A stretch of 39,264 bases of DNA, taken from contig CALMZW010000334.1 of NCBI GenBank assembly GCA_937870605.1, positions 1 to 39,264 of the forward strand, in the 5' to 3' direction. This document shows positions 22,508 to 31,366 of the stretch, piece by piece. The notes beneath the pieces are model-generated. The model searched no databases. It had not been told where the DNA came from and was given only the letters and a program-made list of their open reading frames with translations. Origin of the DNA: an uncultured Synergistaceae bacterium (GTDB lineage Bacteria; Synergistota; Synergistia; Synergistales; Aminobacteriaceae). The position numbers and the translations under genes were made by a program. Position 1 is the stretch's first letter, and the number at the start of each line of letters is the position of its first letter.

Positions 22508-25500
22508 TCATTCCGATTCCCCTGTGGTGACGATGCTCTTCATGATGTTTTCGAGAATCTGTTTCTTCACCTGGTCTTCCGCGTCGGGCGTCGAGTCCGC
22601 TCCCGGGCCGGTCGGAATGTCGATCCGGATCGTGAACTCGCGTCCGTTCCCGTTCGTCCCTTTCGTCGACGTCGTCCAGGGGATGTCCGGCCCGCGCTTG
22701 GCCGGCTGCGCGACCTTGAAGTCCGACATCAGCGGCTTGTCCCAGGTTCCCTTGAGCGAGAAGCTCGTCTCGCGGAAATCCTTCGTGGAGAGCCCGCCGA
22801 CCAGCCCCGTGAGGAAGTTCTGCAGAAAGGTCGCGCTCGCGAGCGTCCCGTCGATCGAGAGAAGCCCCTGGAGGGCGCCGAGCACGGTGTTCAGCGCGCG
22901 AAGGTTGATCTCTCCCGAACATTTGAGGTCGAAGGGGTCCGTCGTTCCGAGACCGACCGTTCCGTTCACGCCGAAGTAGCGGTAGATGTTGTCTCCCGGA
23001 TGGGCCGACGCGCGGCTTCCGGGAAGGAGATAGAGCTGTTTGCCGTCGACGTTGAAGTTGGACAGCAGCGAGTTGAAGCGGAGCGTGCCCGCCTCGGAGA
23101 GTTTTTTGAGCGCCGGGAACCCCGAGATGACGCCGTTGCGGGCGGAGAAGGTCCCGTCGCCGAAGACGAAGAGGAATCTCCCCGACGTGCCGGACGTCTT
23201 CATGGTCAGGTCGGCGCTTCCGGTGATCTTCGCGGGGGCGGCGAGCAGCGGACGGGTGATCTGGTCCAGGTCCATGCTGACGGCCGCGATGTTGCAGGTC
23301 CAGGATCCCTGGTCGAACCGGTAGGCGCCGGTCACTTTCGCGTCTCCGCCGTAGAGTGACGCGGTCCCCTTCGTCACCGTGACGCCCTCGTCGGAAACGG
23401 CGAACGGAAACGAAAAATCGCGGATCTCGAAGCCCGAGAAGGTCGCCCGCTTGCTTCCGACGTTTCCGGTTCCCGAGATGGAATCGCCGCGCAGGGTCGC
23501 GTCCATGGAAAACGAGACTTTGCCGGACATCAATCCCGTCCGGTCGACCGCGAGCGCCTCGGAGAGCCCCGCGAGATCGACCGGCGTCCGCTCGCTTCTG
23601 AGAATGAGCCGCGCCGAGTCCTGTCCCGGAATCAGCTTTCCGAACAGCTGGAGCGGACGCCCCCCGAGCGACGCCTTCAGCAGGAGCGCGATCCCGGGGT
23701 CCGTTCTCCGCGCCGGGGAGGGGCGGATCTGCGCGTTGAAGCCGGTCAGGTTCAGGCCGTAGGCGCGAAGTTCCGGCGCCGTCAGCGAGAGCGAAAAGGC
23801 GGGCGCGTCCGTCTTCCCCGATACGGACAGCTCCGCCACGACGGTTCCGAAGAGCGGCAGGTCGAGCCCCGCCGCGGCGTTCAGCGTCCGGAGGTCGATC
23901 TTCGTCGCCGTCGCGTTCAGGGAAACGCTTCCGGGTTTCTTCGCGGCCGGGAGCGTGATCCGGCCGCGTCCCGCGAGATCGGTCGACAGAACGGAGAGAT
24001 TGATCGACGGAAAGACGATCGCGCCGTCCTTCATCTCGAGCGACGCGCGAAGCTGTGCGGGGCGCTGTTCGACGCTGCCGGCCGCGTTCAGCGCGCCGCG
24101 GATGACGGGCGACTCCGCGGGTCCCTCGATGGTCGCCGATCCGTCCGCCTGTCCCGCCATCGCCACGGTCGAACCGAGCGCGCGCTGCAACAGCGCAAGG
24201 TTCACGCCGCGCATCGTCGCCGCGAGCGCCATCCGGGGCTTCGATCCGATCTGACGCACATCGCCCTGGAGCGAGACGGTCCCGCCGAGCACGACCGCCC
24301 CGGCGTCCCGGAAAACGACGCTTCCGTTTTCGTACCGCGCCCGGAGCGTCAGCGAGGAAACCGGGACCGTCTTCGCGAGCGTGAGGTTCCGCCCCTCGGC
24401 GTCGAGCGTGACGACGGGGTCGGCGGCGCGCCCCTCGACGGACCACGCGAACGTGACCGGCCCGGAGACTGGAACGTCGGAGATCAGTCGCGCCGCGGTC
24501 TTCTGCTGGAGCTTTCCCGATCCCGCGAGCGCAAGAAGCGGAGATCCGTCGCGAATCTTCACGGTTCCCTTTCCCGTGAGCGTGCTTCCCTCCGAGGCAA
24601 GGGCGATCGGGTCGAGGGAGAGCTGCGTCGTCGTTCCGTTCAACGAAACGGACGCCGCGTCCACCGGCAGACCGGCGATTCGCAGATTTTTGCCGTCGAG
24701 AGAAGCCCGGATCTTCCGTCCCTCGACAGTCGCGTCGCCGCGGGCGAATCCGGAGATCCCGAGGCCGGACAGCTCCGGGATGTCGGCCGCGAGCGCGGCG
24801 AGATCGATCCTGTCGGAGCGGATCTCGAGGCGCGGGGCGTCGTTTCCGCGTCCCTTCCCCGCCACGTGAAGCGGCGTTCCGGCGACTGTTCCGAGGAAAT
24901 CCACGCCGTACCCGTCGGGCCGGACGTCGACATGTCCCCTGATGTTCTTTACGGCGACCCCCGCGACGGAGAGGCGCGCGGTCCGGATCGTCACGACGCT
25001 GCGCGGGGAGGAAAACGTCCCCGATACGGTCGCCGTGAGCCAATCCATCGTTCCGGTAAGGAGCGCGGCGTCCGGAAAGGCCTTCTTCCATTCCTTCATC
25101 GGCAGGCCGGCGGCCCGGAGCGACAGGTAGACCTTCGGATTCTCGGCGAGGAGCATGGCGCCGTTCCCCGTGACGCGCGTCCCCATGACCGTCGCGTCGA
25201 GCGACGCGACGGAGAGCCTCCGACCGTCGAACCCGAAGGAGGCCGTTGCGTCCGGGATGTCGAGGGATGCGGCCGTCATGTCCGCGAGCGACAGGCGACC
25301 GGCGACGATATTCTGTTCCGACGGGGCGACGCGAAGCGACGCGGTCGCCTTTCCGGAAAGGGGGGGCGTTTCGGACGGAAGGAGCGGGGAGAGCTTCGAC
25401 AGATCGGGAACGGAGACGACGACCGAGAACGGAGCCCCGGTCAGCGGACCGCTCAGGTCGAGGCTCGCGACGTCCGCTGCGGCATGGAGCGCCGCAACGC

Positions 25501-26059
25501 CGTCCCGACGCAGCTCGCCGTCGAGCGAAACGGGGCGGTCCCGGAAGGAGAGCGTTCCCGTGACGCGCGCGCGGTCCTGTGAGGCGACGAGCGCGCCGAT
25601 CGTGACGCGATCGATGGAAACGGGACCGACGGGCAGGTCGAGGAGCACCCTGCGGAGCGCAATGCGCGGAAGCGCGGGGAACGCATCGGAATCCGAAGGC
25701 TTCAGAAGATCCAGAATTCCGGGAAGATCCGCGAATCCGTCCGACACCGCCACTGAGGAGACGGGATCCCCGCCGCGCAGCAGGCGGAGCGGATCGACGC
25801 GGAGGCGCAGACGGCCGACCGTCGCAACGACGACGTCACCGGAGAGAATGCGAAGATCCCGTATCCGGTACCCGACGATCGGGTTTCCGGATACGGACGC
25901 GACGTCGCACCGTCCCTTCATGCTCCCGGAGACGGCGTTCAACAGCTCCGAGCGGACCATATCGGTTCCGATGTCTATTCCCTGGAACAGGGCGTAGCCG
26001 AATGCGAGGGCGCCCAGAAGCCCCCCGAGGAGACAGACCCATCGTTTCTTTCCCTTCAT
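22508..26059 (-). CDS. AsmA/TamB-like envelope protein
   Basis: A 1183-residue protein with one N-terminal membrane helix (about 8-28) and a very long extracytoplasmic region of repeated short beta strands (patterns such as VTGTLSFRDRPVSLDGEL and LTGKGTVKIRDGSPLLALAGSG). This is the look of AsmA/TamB/YhdP-type repeating beta-groove proteins. The C-terminal part (about 900-1130: FSARNGVISGFPALKKLSEAGTLRF, IDGTLASATFLQNFLTGLVGG) resembles the AsmA-like C-terminal region. Family members carry phospholipids between inner and outer membranes, so this gene argues for a diderm cell. It is the second gene after the Sel1 protein, 77 bases downstream, with a weak ribosome binding site. Function beyond the family is inferred. 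Confidence 0.8.
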   Translation of the reverse strand: MKGKKRWVCLLGGLLGALAFGYALFQGIDIGTDMVRSELLNAVSGSMKGRCDVASVSGNPIVGYRIRDLRILSGDVVVATVGRLRLRVDPLRLLRGGDPVSSVAVSDGFADLPGILDLLKPSDSDAFPALPRIALRRVLLDLPVGPVSIDRVTIGALVASQDRARVTGTLSFRDRPVSLDGELRRDGVAALHAAADVASLDLSGPLTGAPFSVVVSVPDLSKLSPLLPSETPPLSGKATASLRVAPSEQNIVAGRLSLADMTAASLDIPDATASFGFDGRRLSVASLDATVMGTRVTGNGAMLLAENPKVYLSLRAAGLPMKEWKKAFPDAALLTGTMDWLTATVSGTFSSPRSVVTIRTARLSVAGVAVKNIRGHVDVRPDGYGVDFLGTVAGTPLHVAGKGRGNDAPRLEIRSDRIDLAALAADIPELSGLGISGFARGDATVEGRKIRASLDGKNLRIAGLPVDAASVSLNGTTTQLSLDPIALASEGSTLTGKGTVKIRDGSPLLALAGSGKLQQKTAARLISDVPVSGPVTFAWSVEGRAADPVVTLDAEGRNLTLAKTVPVSSLTLRARYENGSVVFRDAGAVVLGGTVSLQGDVRQIGSKPRMALAATMRGVNLALLQRALGSTVAMAGQADGSATIEGPAESPVIRGALNAAGSVEQRPAQLRASLEMKDGAIVFPSINLSVLSTDLAGRGRITLPAAKKPGSVSLNATATKIDLRTLNAAAGLDLPLFGTVVAELSVSGKTDAPAFSLSLTAPELRAYGLNLTGFNAQIRPSPARRTDPGIALLLKASLGGRPLQLFGKLIPGQDSARLILRSERTPVDLAGLSEALAVDRTGLMSGKVSFSMDATLRGDSISGTGNVGSKRATFSGFEIRDFSFPFAVSDEGVTVTKGTASLYGGDAKVTGAYRFDQGSWTCNIAAVSMDLDQITRPLLAAPAKITGSADLTMKTSGTSGRFLFVFGDGTFSARNGVISGFPALKKLSEAGTLRFNSLLSNFNVDGKQLYLLPGSRASAHPGDNIYRYFGVNGTVGLGTTDPFDLKCSGEINLRALNTVLGALQGLLSIDGTLASATFLQNFLTGLVGGLSTKDFRETSFSLKGTWDKPLMSDFKVAQPAKRGPDIPWTTSTKGTNGNGREFTIRIDIPTGPGADSTPDAEDQVKKQILENIMKSIVTTGESE

Positions 26060-26136
26060 TTCTTTTCAGACAGCCCTTCCCGTGGTATTTCGATGTCCGC
26101 GCGACACCCCGGAAGCCGTCCGGGCGGAGCCGCCCA

Positions 26137-27579
26137 CTACGACTCCCCGTGCAGGCGCTGCCGCATTTCGCGGAGCATGGTCTCCGCTTCGGACAGTTGC
26201 CTGGGGTCCATTTCCCGGCGGAGGGCGTCCAGAAACCTGGAAGCCTGCCGCTGGCCGTTCTCGACCGCAAGACAGTACCACGCGTAGGCGCGAACGCAGT
26301 TTTTCGGAACGCCGGTTCCGCTTTCGCACGCCTGTCCCATGCTCGTCAGCGAGAGCGGGTGCCCCAGCTCGGCCGCTTTCAGGAAGCATTCCACGGCCTT
26401 GCTCTTGTCGCACGGAACGCCCGAGCCGTCGTGATAGAGCCAGCCGAGCGCGTAGAGCGCGGACGGGTTCCCCTTCCCGGCGGCCTGAGAATAGAGCGAT
26501 GCGGCTTTTGCGGCGTCTTTCGGAACGCCGAGCCCGTTTTCGTAGAGATATCCCAGGTTGTAGAACGCCTCCGTGAGCCCCGCTTCCGACGCCCGCGAAT
26601 AGTAAAATACGGCCTTCGTCGCGTTCGCATCCACGCCTTCGCCGTTCTGGTGCATGATCCCGAGGCTGTTCAGGGCGTACGCGTTTCCCTTGTCGGCGGC
26701 CTTCTGAAACCAGACGAGCGCTTTCGAGGGCTCGCCCGCCGTGTGGAAGAACGAGCCGAGCGCGTACTGGGCCGGAACGTACCCCTGAATCGCCGATTTC
26801 TCGTACCAGAGCGACGCGCTCTTCGCGTCGGCCGGGACGCCCATGCCGCGCTCGAGAACGTATCCGAGGTTGTACTGTCCCGCGGGGTCGCCCTGTTCGG
26901 CCGCTTTCTGGAACCATCGGAACGCCGCCGCATGATCCGCGGCCGTCCCCTCCCCCTTCAGACAGAGGACGCCGAGGTTGTTCTGCGCCGTCGCGTTCCC
27001 CTGCTCCGCCGCTTTGGCGTACCATGCCGCGGATTCGGCCTGATTCCGCGGAACGCCGAGCCCGTTCTCGTACATATAGGCGAGCGACGCCTGGCCCGGA
27101 GCGTATCCGAGCGTCGCGGCCCTGCGGTACCAGGAAACCGCGGCCGAATGATCGACCGGGCCCCCGTGTCCGTTCTGGTGCATCCATCCGAGATTGTTCA
27201 TCGCCGCGACGCTTCCCATTTCGGCGGCCTTTGTGAACAATCCGCGCGCCTTCGGGATGTTCTTCATGACGCCGAATCCATTCACGAGAAGGAAGGCGTA
27301 ATTCGTCATCGCCGAGGGAATCCGCAGCTCGGAGGCTTTTGCGAGAAGCGGAAGCGCTTCGGCGTACCGGCCCCGGATCAACAGACGCCTGCCCCATTCC
27401 GCCTGGGCGTTCGGATCGGTCCGGGACTCGCGTTCGAGCGTCGCGTCGTCCCTCGCCCCGTACGAGATGACTTCAACGTCCATCGACGCCGGCGCCGCGC
27501 CGACGCGCACCGCGCTTCCGGAAAAGAAAAGCGTCAGGCACAGCAGGAAAAGCTTCAGGCTGACTGCACGGTGTTTCAT
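26137..27579 (-). CDS. Secreted Sel1-repeat protein
   Basis: A 480-residue exported protein. Residues 1-28 are a signal peptide (LFLLCLTLFFSGSAVRVGA). Residues about 85-440 are roughly ten Sel1-like repeats of 36 residues, each with the pattern A-x-x-x-LG-x-x-Y-x-x-G-x-GV-x-x-D/N-x-x-KA-x-x-W-x-x-KAA-x-x-G (for example AQNNLGVLCLKGEGTAAD and ALYALGWLYHDGSGVPCD). Such solenoids are protein-interaction scaffolds, often in the periplasm or outer envelope. The C-terminal 40 residues are charged helix. GGGAGGGG precedes the ATG. It lies directly beside the putative oriC, pointing away from it, and is followed by the AsmA-like gene. Confidence 0.9.
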   Translation of the reverse strand: MKHRAVSLKLFLLCLTLFFSGSAVRVGAAPASMDVEVISYGARDDATLERESRTDPNAQAEWGRRLLIRGRYAEALPLLAKASELRIPSAMTNYAFLLVNGFGVMKNIPKARGLFTKAAEMGSVAAMNNLGWMHQNGHGGPVDHSAAVSWYRRAATLGYAPGQASLAYMYENGLGVPRNQAESAAWYAKAAEQGNATAQNNLGVLCLKGEGTAADHAAAFRWFQKAAEQGDPAGQYNLGYVLERGMGVPADAKSASLWYEKSAIQGYVPAQYALGSFFHTAGEPSKALVWFQKAADKGNAYALNSLGIMHQNGEGVDANATKAVFYYSRASEAGLTEAFYNLGYLYENGLGVPKDAAKAASLYSQAAGKGNPSALYALGWLYHDGSGVPCDKSKAVECFLKAAELGHPLSLTSMGQACESGTGVPKNCVRAYAWYCLAVENGQRQASRFLDALRREMDPRQLSEAETMLREMRQRLHGES

Positions 27580-27639
27580 GTTTCCCCTCCCGACTCAAAG
27601 GAGATATGGCGCGAGTCTCATGGTATCACAAAGCCCGAG

Positions 27640-27835
27640 CCTTCGTATCGTTAATAATTGTGAAGACGATTGCTCTGAAAATCCATAACTCGGCTTTGTC
27701 CGACACAGGGATAGGGGCTCCGGATCATCCACAGGGATGTGGATAAGTGGATAAGTCGGTGGATAACCGGTGAATATAGCGGGAAGAAGCTGCCCGTCGA
27801 CGACGATTGTGGATAACCTGCCGCGTTGTGGATGA
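27640..27835. other. Probable chromosomal replication origin (oriC) with DnaA boxes
   Basis: Two perfect DnaA boxes TGTGGATAA lie at 27738-27746 and 27808-27816. One-mismatch copies lie at 27746-27754 (AGTGGATAA), 27758-27766 (GGTGGATAA) and 27827-27835 (TGTGGATGA), and an inverted one at 27725-27733 (TCATCCACA). Five boxes share one orientation. An AT-richer stretch at about 27645-27690 (GTTAATAATTGTGAAG and following) could be the unwinding element. The site lies in a 353-base gene-free gap between the Sel1 gene and the DUF364-type gene, about 1 kb from rsmG-parA-parB, the usual origin neighbourhood. Gene orientation mostly diverges here. dnaA itself is not in the window. Confidence 0.8.
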
Positions 27836-27932
27836 TGCGCGGGAGCCACTAGACGGGACTTTCGTCCCTCATTCTTTGGGTGCATCCTGGACGTTTCCCG
27901 GAATCCGCTTCCGTCGCCGGAAGGCCGAAGTC

Positions 27933-28688
27933 TCAGGAGCGCGCGCAGGCATAGACGCGCCAGAGAATGTACGGCGACAGCCAGGGGCTTCCGCCCGCGC
28001 CGATATGCGCCAGACAGCGGTCGGTCGCACCGGCGGACGGCCTGGGAAGAACGATATATCGGACTCCGATGGGAGAGAGCGCTTCGGGAACGTAGGGAAT
28101 TCCCGGTCCCTGGACGATCATCGGACACCCGGGCGGAAGAACCCGGGAAAGCGAGAGGATCGATCCGCCGGGGACAAGGCTTCCCGTCAGCCAGAATGTC
28201 GAAAACGACGCCGCCGTGCACGTCGAGGTCCATCGCGGAAGCGATCCGCGGCGGGTCGAGGCGTCTTCGAAGACCGTCACATTCCATCCCCAGTCCCGGA
28301 GGGTGTCGGCGACATCCCGGTCCGAGCCGAGAAGCGCGACGGCTCCCCCTGACGGGAGCGGGATCAGGGACTCGAGAAACGCGCCTTCCGCGTCCGGCTC
28401 CTCCGGCGGAGGGCAGAGCGCCGCGATGGCCGCGGACGCAGCCGCGGACTCTTGCGGAAAAGGAGACGCGTACAGCGTCGCCAGTTCGTGCGCGGAAGCG
28501 GAGGCGAGACGGCAGGCGAAATCCTCCCGAATGGTCGCCGATCCATCCGGCGTCGAGGGCGGCCAGCCGATACCGACCCGTCCGTCGGCCAACACCGCGA
28601 TGCTCCCCCGCAATCCCAGGACGAGCGAGGCGACCGGCGCGTCGGGAGCCGCAAGCGCCTTTCGGATCATCGATTCGAGAAATCTCAC
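27933..28688 (-). CDS. DUF4213/DUF364-type protein (Rossmann-like, putative metal-chelation family)
   Basis: A 251-residue cytoplasmic protein. The N-terminal part (VASLVLGLRGSIAVLADGRVG, then HELATLYASPFPQESAAASAAIAAL near residue 72) matches the DUF4213 pattern, in which an ELA-x-L-x-x-S segment precedes a helix of small residues. The C-terminal part has GGAVALLGSDRDVADTLRDWGWNVTVFED, LTGSLVPGGSI and IVQGPGIPYVPEAL, like the Rossmann-type DUF364 domain. Residues about 147-165 are unusually rich in Ser, Thr, Arg and Trp, and another frame looks more ordinary there, so a local compensated frameshift is possible. GTG 28688 follows GGAGG by six bases. Members have been linked to metal handling; the role here is unknown. 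Confidence 0.6.
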   Translation of the reverse strand: MRFLESMIRKALAAPDAPVASLVLGLRGSIAVLADGRVGIGWPPSTPDGSATIREDFACRLASASAHELATLYASPFPQESAAASAAIAALCPPPEEPDAEGAFLESLIPLPSGGAVALLGSDRDVADTLRDWGWNVTVFEDASTRRGSLPRWTSTCTAASFSTFWLTGSLVPGGSILSLSRVLPPGCPMIVQGPGIPYVPEALSPIGVRYIVLPRPSAGATDRCLAHIGAGGSPWLSPYILWRVYACARS

Positions 28689-28710
28689 GGCGTTCCTCCT
28701 TCCCGTCCTG

Positions 28711-28739
28711 TGGTCAGAGCGTGTTTCTCCATATATGAT
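28711..28739 (+). promoter_or_regulatory. Promoter of the rsmG-parA-parB operon
   Basis: TGGTCA and TATGAT are separated by 17 bases, 31 bases before the rsmG ATG, in the divergent gap with the DUF364-type gene. Confidence 0.55.
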
Positions 28740-28769
28740 AGTACGTGAATCCGAACGGAGGGAAACACG

Positions 28770-29456
28770 ATGAACGAAAACGAATATGGACAGAGCATAC
28801 GTGAAGAAATCGCCCGCAACGAGTCGGCGCTCAGAAGATATACCGAGCTTCTCGCGTCGTACGGCGGACGAATCCGGCTCACGGGGCCTTCGGACGCCAC
28901 GGTCCTCTGGGAGGAACATATTCTCGACTGCGCGTGGTCGTTGCCTTCCCTGCCCGACTCCGGGGCGGTCATCGACGTCGGATCGGGCGGCGGGCTGCCC
29001 GGAATCGTCTGGGCGATCTGCCGCCCCAACATTGCGGTGACGCTTCTGGACAGTGTGCACAAAAAGTGTTCGGCGATGGAGCGGATGAGCGCCGAACTGG
29101 GTTTGACAAACGTCACGGTCGCCTGCGCCCGCGCGGAGGACTTCGCCGTAACGCACAGGGAGTCGTTCGCTCTTGCGGGAGCGAGGGCGCTCGCTGAAGC
29201 CGGCGTCGTCGTCGAACTGCTCTCCCCTCTCGTTCGTCGCGGAGGAAGCGTCCTCGCGTTCAAGGGGCCGCGATACGCGGAAGAAATCGCCGCCATTGCG
29301 ACATGGAAGGGGCTCGGCCTCCATCCGCCGACGATTATCTCATACCACATGGGCGAGAAGGAACGCCACATTCTCGTCTGGCAAAAGAACGCTCCGTGTC
29401 CGAAGGTCTTCCCCAGGCGGGCGGGCTCGGCGGAGAAAGACCCCTGGTGGAGGTGA
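28770..29456 (+). CDS. rsmG: 16S rRNA (guanine527-N7)-methyltransferase
   Basis: A 228-residue SAM-dependent methyltransferase that modifies G527 of 16S rRNA. It has the family's N-terminal helix (LRRYTELLASYGGRIRLTG), the SAM-binding VIDVGSGGGLPGI near residue 67, LLDSVHKKCSAM, ARAEDFA and SVLAFKGPRYAEE. The ATG at 28770 lies eight bases after GGAGG. parA starts four bases after its stop, giving an operon rsmG-parA-parB that is common next to bacterial origins. The C-terminal extension RRAGSAEKDPWWR is slightly longer and more basic than usual. Confidence 0.95.
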   Translation: MNENEYGQSIREEIARNESALRRYTELLASYGGRIRLTGPSDATVLWEEHILDCAWSLPSLPDSGAVIDVGSGGGLPGIVWAICRPNIAVTLLDSVHKKCSAMERMSAELGLTNVTVACARAEDFAVTHRESFALAGARALAEAGVVVELLSPLVRRGGSVLAFKGPRYAEEIAAIATWKGLGLHPPTIISYHMGEKERHILVWQKNAPCPKVFPRRAGSAEKDPWWR

Positions 29457-29460
29457 GAAC

Positions 29461-30231
29461 ATGATTGCAATCGCGATATCGAATCAAAAGGGCGGCGTCG
29501 GAAAGACGACAACCTGCGTCAACCTTGCGGCCGAATTCGGGAAAATGGGATACTCGACGCTCGCGGTGGACATCGATCCGCAGGGAAACTGCACGAGCGG
29601 ACTCGGGGCGGTTCCCGCGATGCTCGAGACAACGCTCTACGACGTCCTCATCGGAAACGCCAAAATTGCGGACGCGGTCATCGCGACAAAATGGGAGAAC
29701 GTCTCCCTGTTGCCGTCGAACATCGATCTCGCAGGAGCGGAACTGGAGCTTGCAAGCGTTTTGAGCCGCGAAACGCAACTTCGAAAGCATCTCTCGCGGC
29801 TCTCGGGATACGATGTGGCGCTGATCGATTGCCCCCCCTCCCTCGGCCTTCTGACAATCAACGCGCTCGTCGCCGCCGACAAACTCGTGATTCCGATCCA
29901 GTGCGAATACTACGCGCTCGAAGGCGTCGGACAACTCGCCCATACGGTTCAACTCCTTCGAGAATCCCTGAATCCGCATATCGGCATCGACGGCGTCCTT
30001 CTCACGATGTTCGACGGCCGCACAAATCTGTCGAACGAAGTGGCGGAAGAAGTCCGAAAACAGTTTCCGACGGCGGTATTCGAGACAGTCATCCCGAGAA
30101 ACATCCGACTCTCCGAGGCGCCGAGCTTCGCTTCGCCGGTCGCCTATTACGACGCGAACTGTGCGGGCGCCCTCGCCTATTCCTCGTTCGCGAAGGAGGC
30201 GGCTGCACGATGGCTCGGCCACGGGCGTTAG
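29461..30231 (+). CDS. parA: Chromosome partitioning ATPase ParA (Soj)
   Basis: A 256-residue ParA/MinD-type ATPase. The deviant Walker A is KGGVGKTT at 10-17, VDIDPQGNCTSGLG follows near 36, and DVALIDCPPSLG near 117 is the Walker B region. IPIQCEYYALEGVGQL and VIPRNIRLSEAPS are typical of chromosomal Soj proteins. There is no N-terminal DNA-binding extension, which separates it from plasmid type Ia ParA. GGAGG lies seven bases before the ATG. It works with ParB and the parS sites at 32371 and 35387 in origin segregation. Confidence 0.96.
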   Translation: MIAIAISNQKGGVGKTTTCVNLAAEFGKMGYSTLAVDIDPQGNCTSGLGAVPAMLETTLYDVLIGNAKIADAVIATKWENVSLLPSNIDLAGAELELASVLSRETQLRKHLSRLSGYDVALIDCPPSLGLLTINALVAADKLVIPIQCEYYALEGVGQLAHTVQLLRESLNPHIGIDGVLLTMFDGRTNLSNEVAEEVRKQFPTAVFETVIPRNIRLSEAPSFASPVAYYDANCAGALAYSSFAKEAAARWLGHGR

Positions 30232-31121
30232 GGCGCGGACTCGGCGCCATTCTTCCCGCAGCGGACGAACAGACGGACAAGCGATCCGCGGCCGATCCGA
30301 CGACCCTCCCCATCGAACTGCTGCTGCCCAACCCGAAACAACCCCGAAGCCACATGAATGAAGAAGGACTCGCATCGCTGGCGGAAAGCATCCGCGAACA
30401 CGGCGTCGTTCAGCCGGTGCTCGTCGCGCGCGAGGAGGAGAAATACCGTATCGTCGCCGGCGAACGGAGATGGCGCGCCGCCACGATGGCGGGGTGCATG
30501 GAGATCCCCGTTCGCATCGTCGAAGGGGACGACCGGAATCTGCGCGAGATCGCGCTGATAGAAAACCTCCAGCGCGAGGACCTTTCCGTCCTTGAGACGG
30601 CCAGGGCGCTTTCCGCCCTGATCCGGGACCACCAGCTCACACAGGAGACACTGGCGTCGCGAATCGGATGGAGTCGCAGCCGGGTGACGAACACGATCCG
30701 CCTTCTCAATCTTTCGGACCGCATTCAGGATATGCTCGAAGACGGAGCGCTTACCGAAGGTCACGCCCGCCTCCTCATCGGCATGGAAACGGACGAAGCG
30801 GAACGGATCGCACTGGACGTTCAGACGCGACGCCTGTCCGTACGCGATCTCGAAGAGTACATCGCTTCCATGAACGAAGAACCGGCAACGACAGACCACC
30901 CCGGCGACATCAATATTGAAGCGCCGCGACGAACGTCCTCGAAGCGAGTCCGGCTTCCGGAACGATTCGAGAAGGCAAGCAGACAGTGGGGCGCGAGCGT
31001 CAAGGCGAGGAGGATGGGCGAATCGCTATCCTTGACGATAAAGGGCATCGATCAAGAACGCTTCGTTGCCCTGTGCGCTATCCTCGAAGCGAACGCGGAA
31101 GAAATATTTCCCGGGAAATAA
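30210..31121 (+). CDS. parB: Chromosome partitioning protein ParB (Spo0J)
   Basis: A 303-residue ParB. The N-terminal CTP-binding/ParB-like nuclease fold domain contains LLPNPKQPRSHM and the GERRWRAA motif near residue 86. IALIENLQREDLSVLE leads into a helix-turn-helix that reads parS (LTQETLASRIGWSRSRVTNTIRLL). A linker and a short C-terminal dimerisation domain (SLTIKGIDQERFVALCAILEANAEEI) follow. The start overlaps parA by 22 bases, with AAGGAGG ten bases upstream. Perfect parS sequences nearby support it as an active chromosomal system. Confidence 0.96.
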   Translation: MARPRALGRGLGAILPAADEQTDKRSAADPTTLPIELLLPNPKQPRSHMNEEGLASLAESIREHGVVQPVLVAREEEKYRIVAGERRWRAATMAGCMEIPVRIVEGDDRNLREIALIENLQREDLSVLETARALSALIRDHQLTQETLASRIGWSRSRVTNTIRLLNLSDRIQDMLEDGALTEGHARLLIGMETDEAERIALDVQTRRLSVRDLEEYIASMNEEPATTDHPGDINIEAPRRTSSKRVRLPERFEKASRQWGASVKARRMGESLSLTIKGIDQERFVALCAILEANAEEIFPGK

Positions 31122-31126
31122 TCGCG

Positions 31127-31366
31127 ATGAAAATTCGAGCCGACGATTTCATCGTCTTTGGAAAGATCATCTCCGTAGCGTTCCTGATAGGCGGGTTTAT
31201 TTTCTTGGGACATCTCGTAGGCGGGTACTGTGTCGAAAAAGGGTGTCCGGAATGGTCGAGAAGCGCTGGAATGACCGTGGGAGCTCTGATAGGGCTTCAT
31301 CAGGCATGGATGGTGATCCGGTCGATCATACAAGACATGAAGCAGACAAAGAATAAGAACAAATAG
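31127..31366 (+). CDS. Small two-helix membrane protein, AtpZ/AtpI-like
   Basis: A 79-residue protein with two hydrophobic helices (about 10-31 and 44-64) separated by a short polar loop, and a basic C-terminus (KQTKNKNK). The first helix ends GHLVGGYCVEKG and the second starts AGMTVGALIGLHQAW, a glycine pattern like the AtpZ/AtpI proteins encoded ahead of F-type ATP synthase operons. It starts six bases after parB, probably in the same operon, but no atp genes follow in this window. The ribosome binding site is weak. The identity is a pattern match only; other small membrane proteins fit as well. Confidence 0.6.
   Translation: MKIRADDFIVFGKIISVAFLIGGFIFLGHLVGGYCVEKGCPEWSRSAGMTVGALIGLHQAWMVIRSIIQDMKQTKNKNK

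Noticed and set aside
20194-22530. A plus-strand open frame of 778 codons
   Set aside because: It is antisense to ppk1, whose catalytic motifs and length are fully conserved.
27721-27840. The TGTGGATAA cluster as iterons of an integrated plasmid
   Set aside because: The copies are irregularly spaced, match the DnaA box exactly, and no replication initiator gene is adjacent. The rsmG-parAB context is chromosomal.
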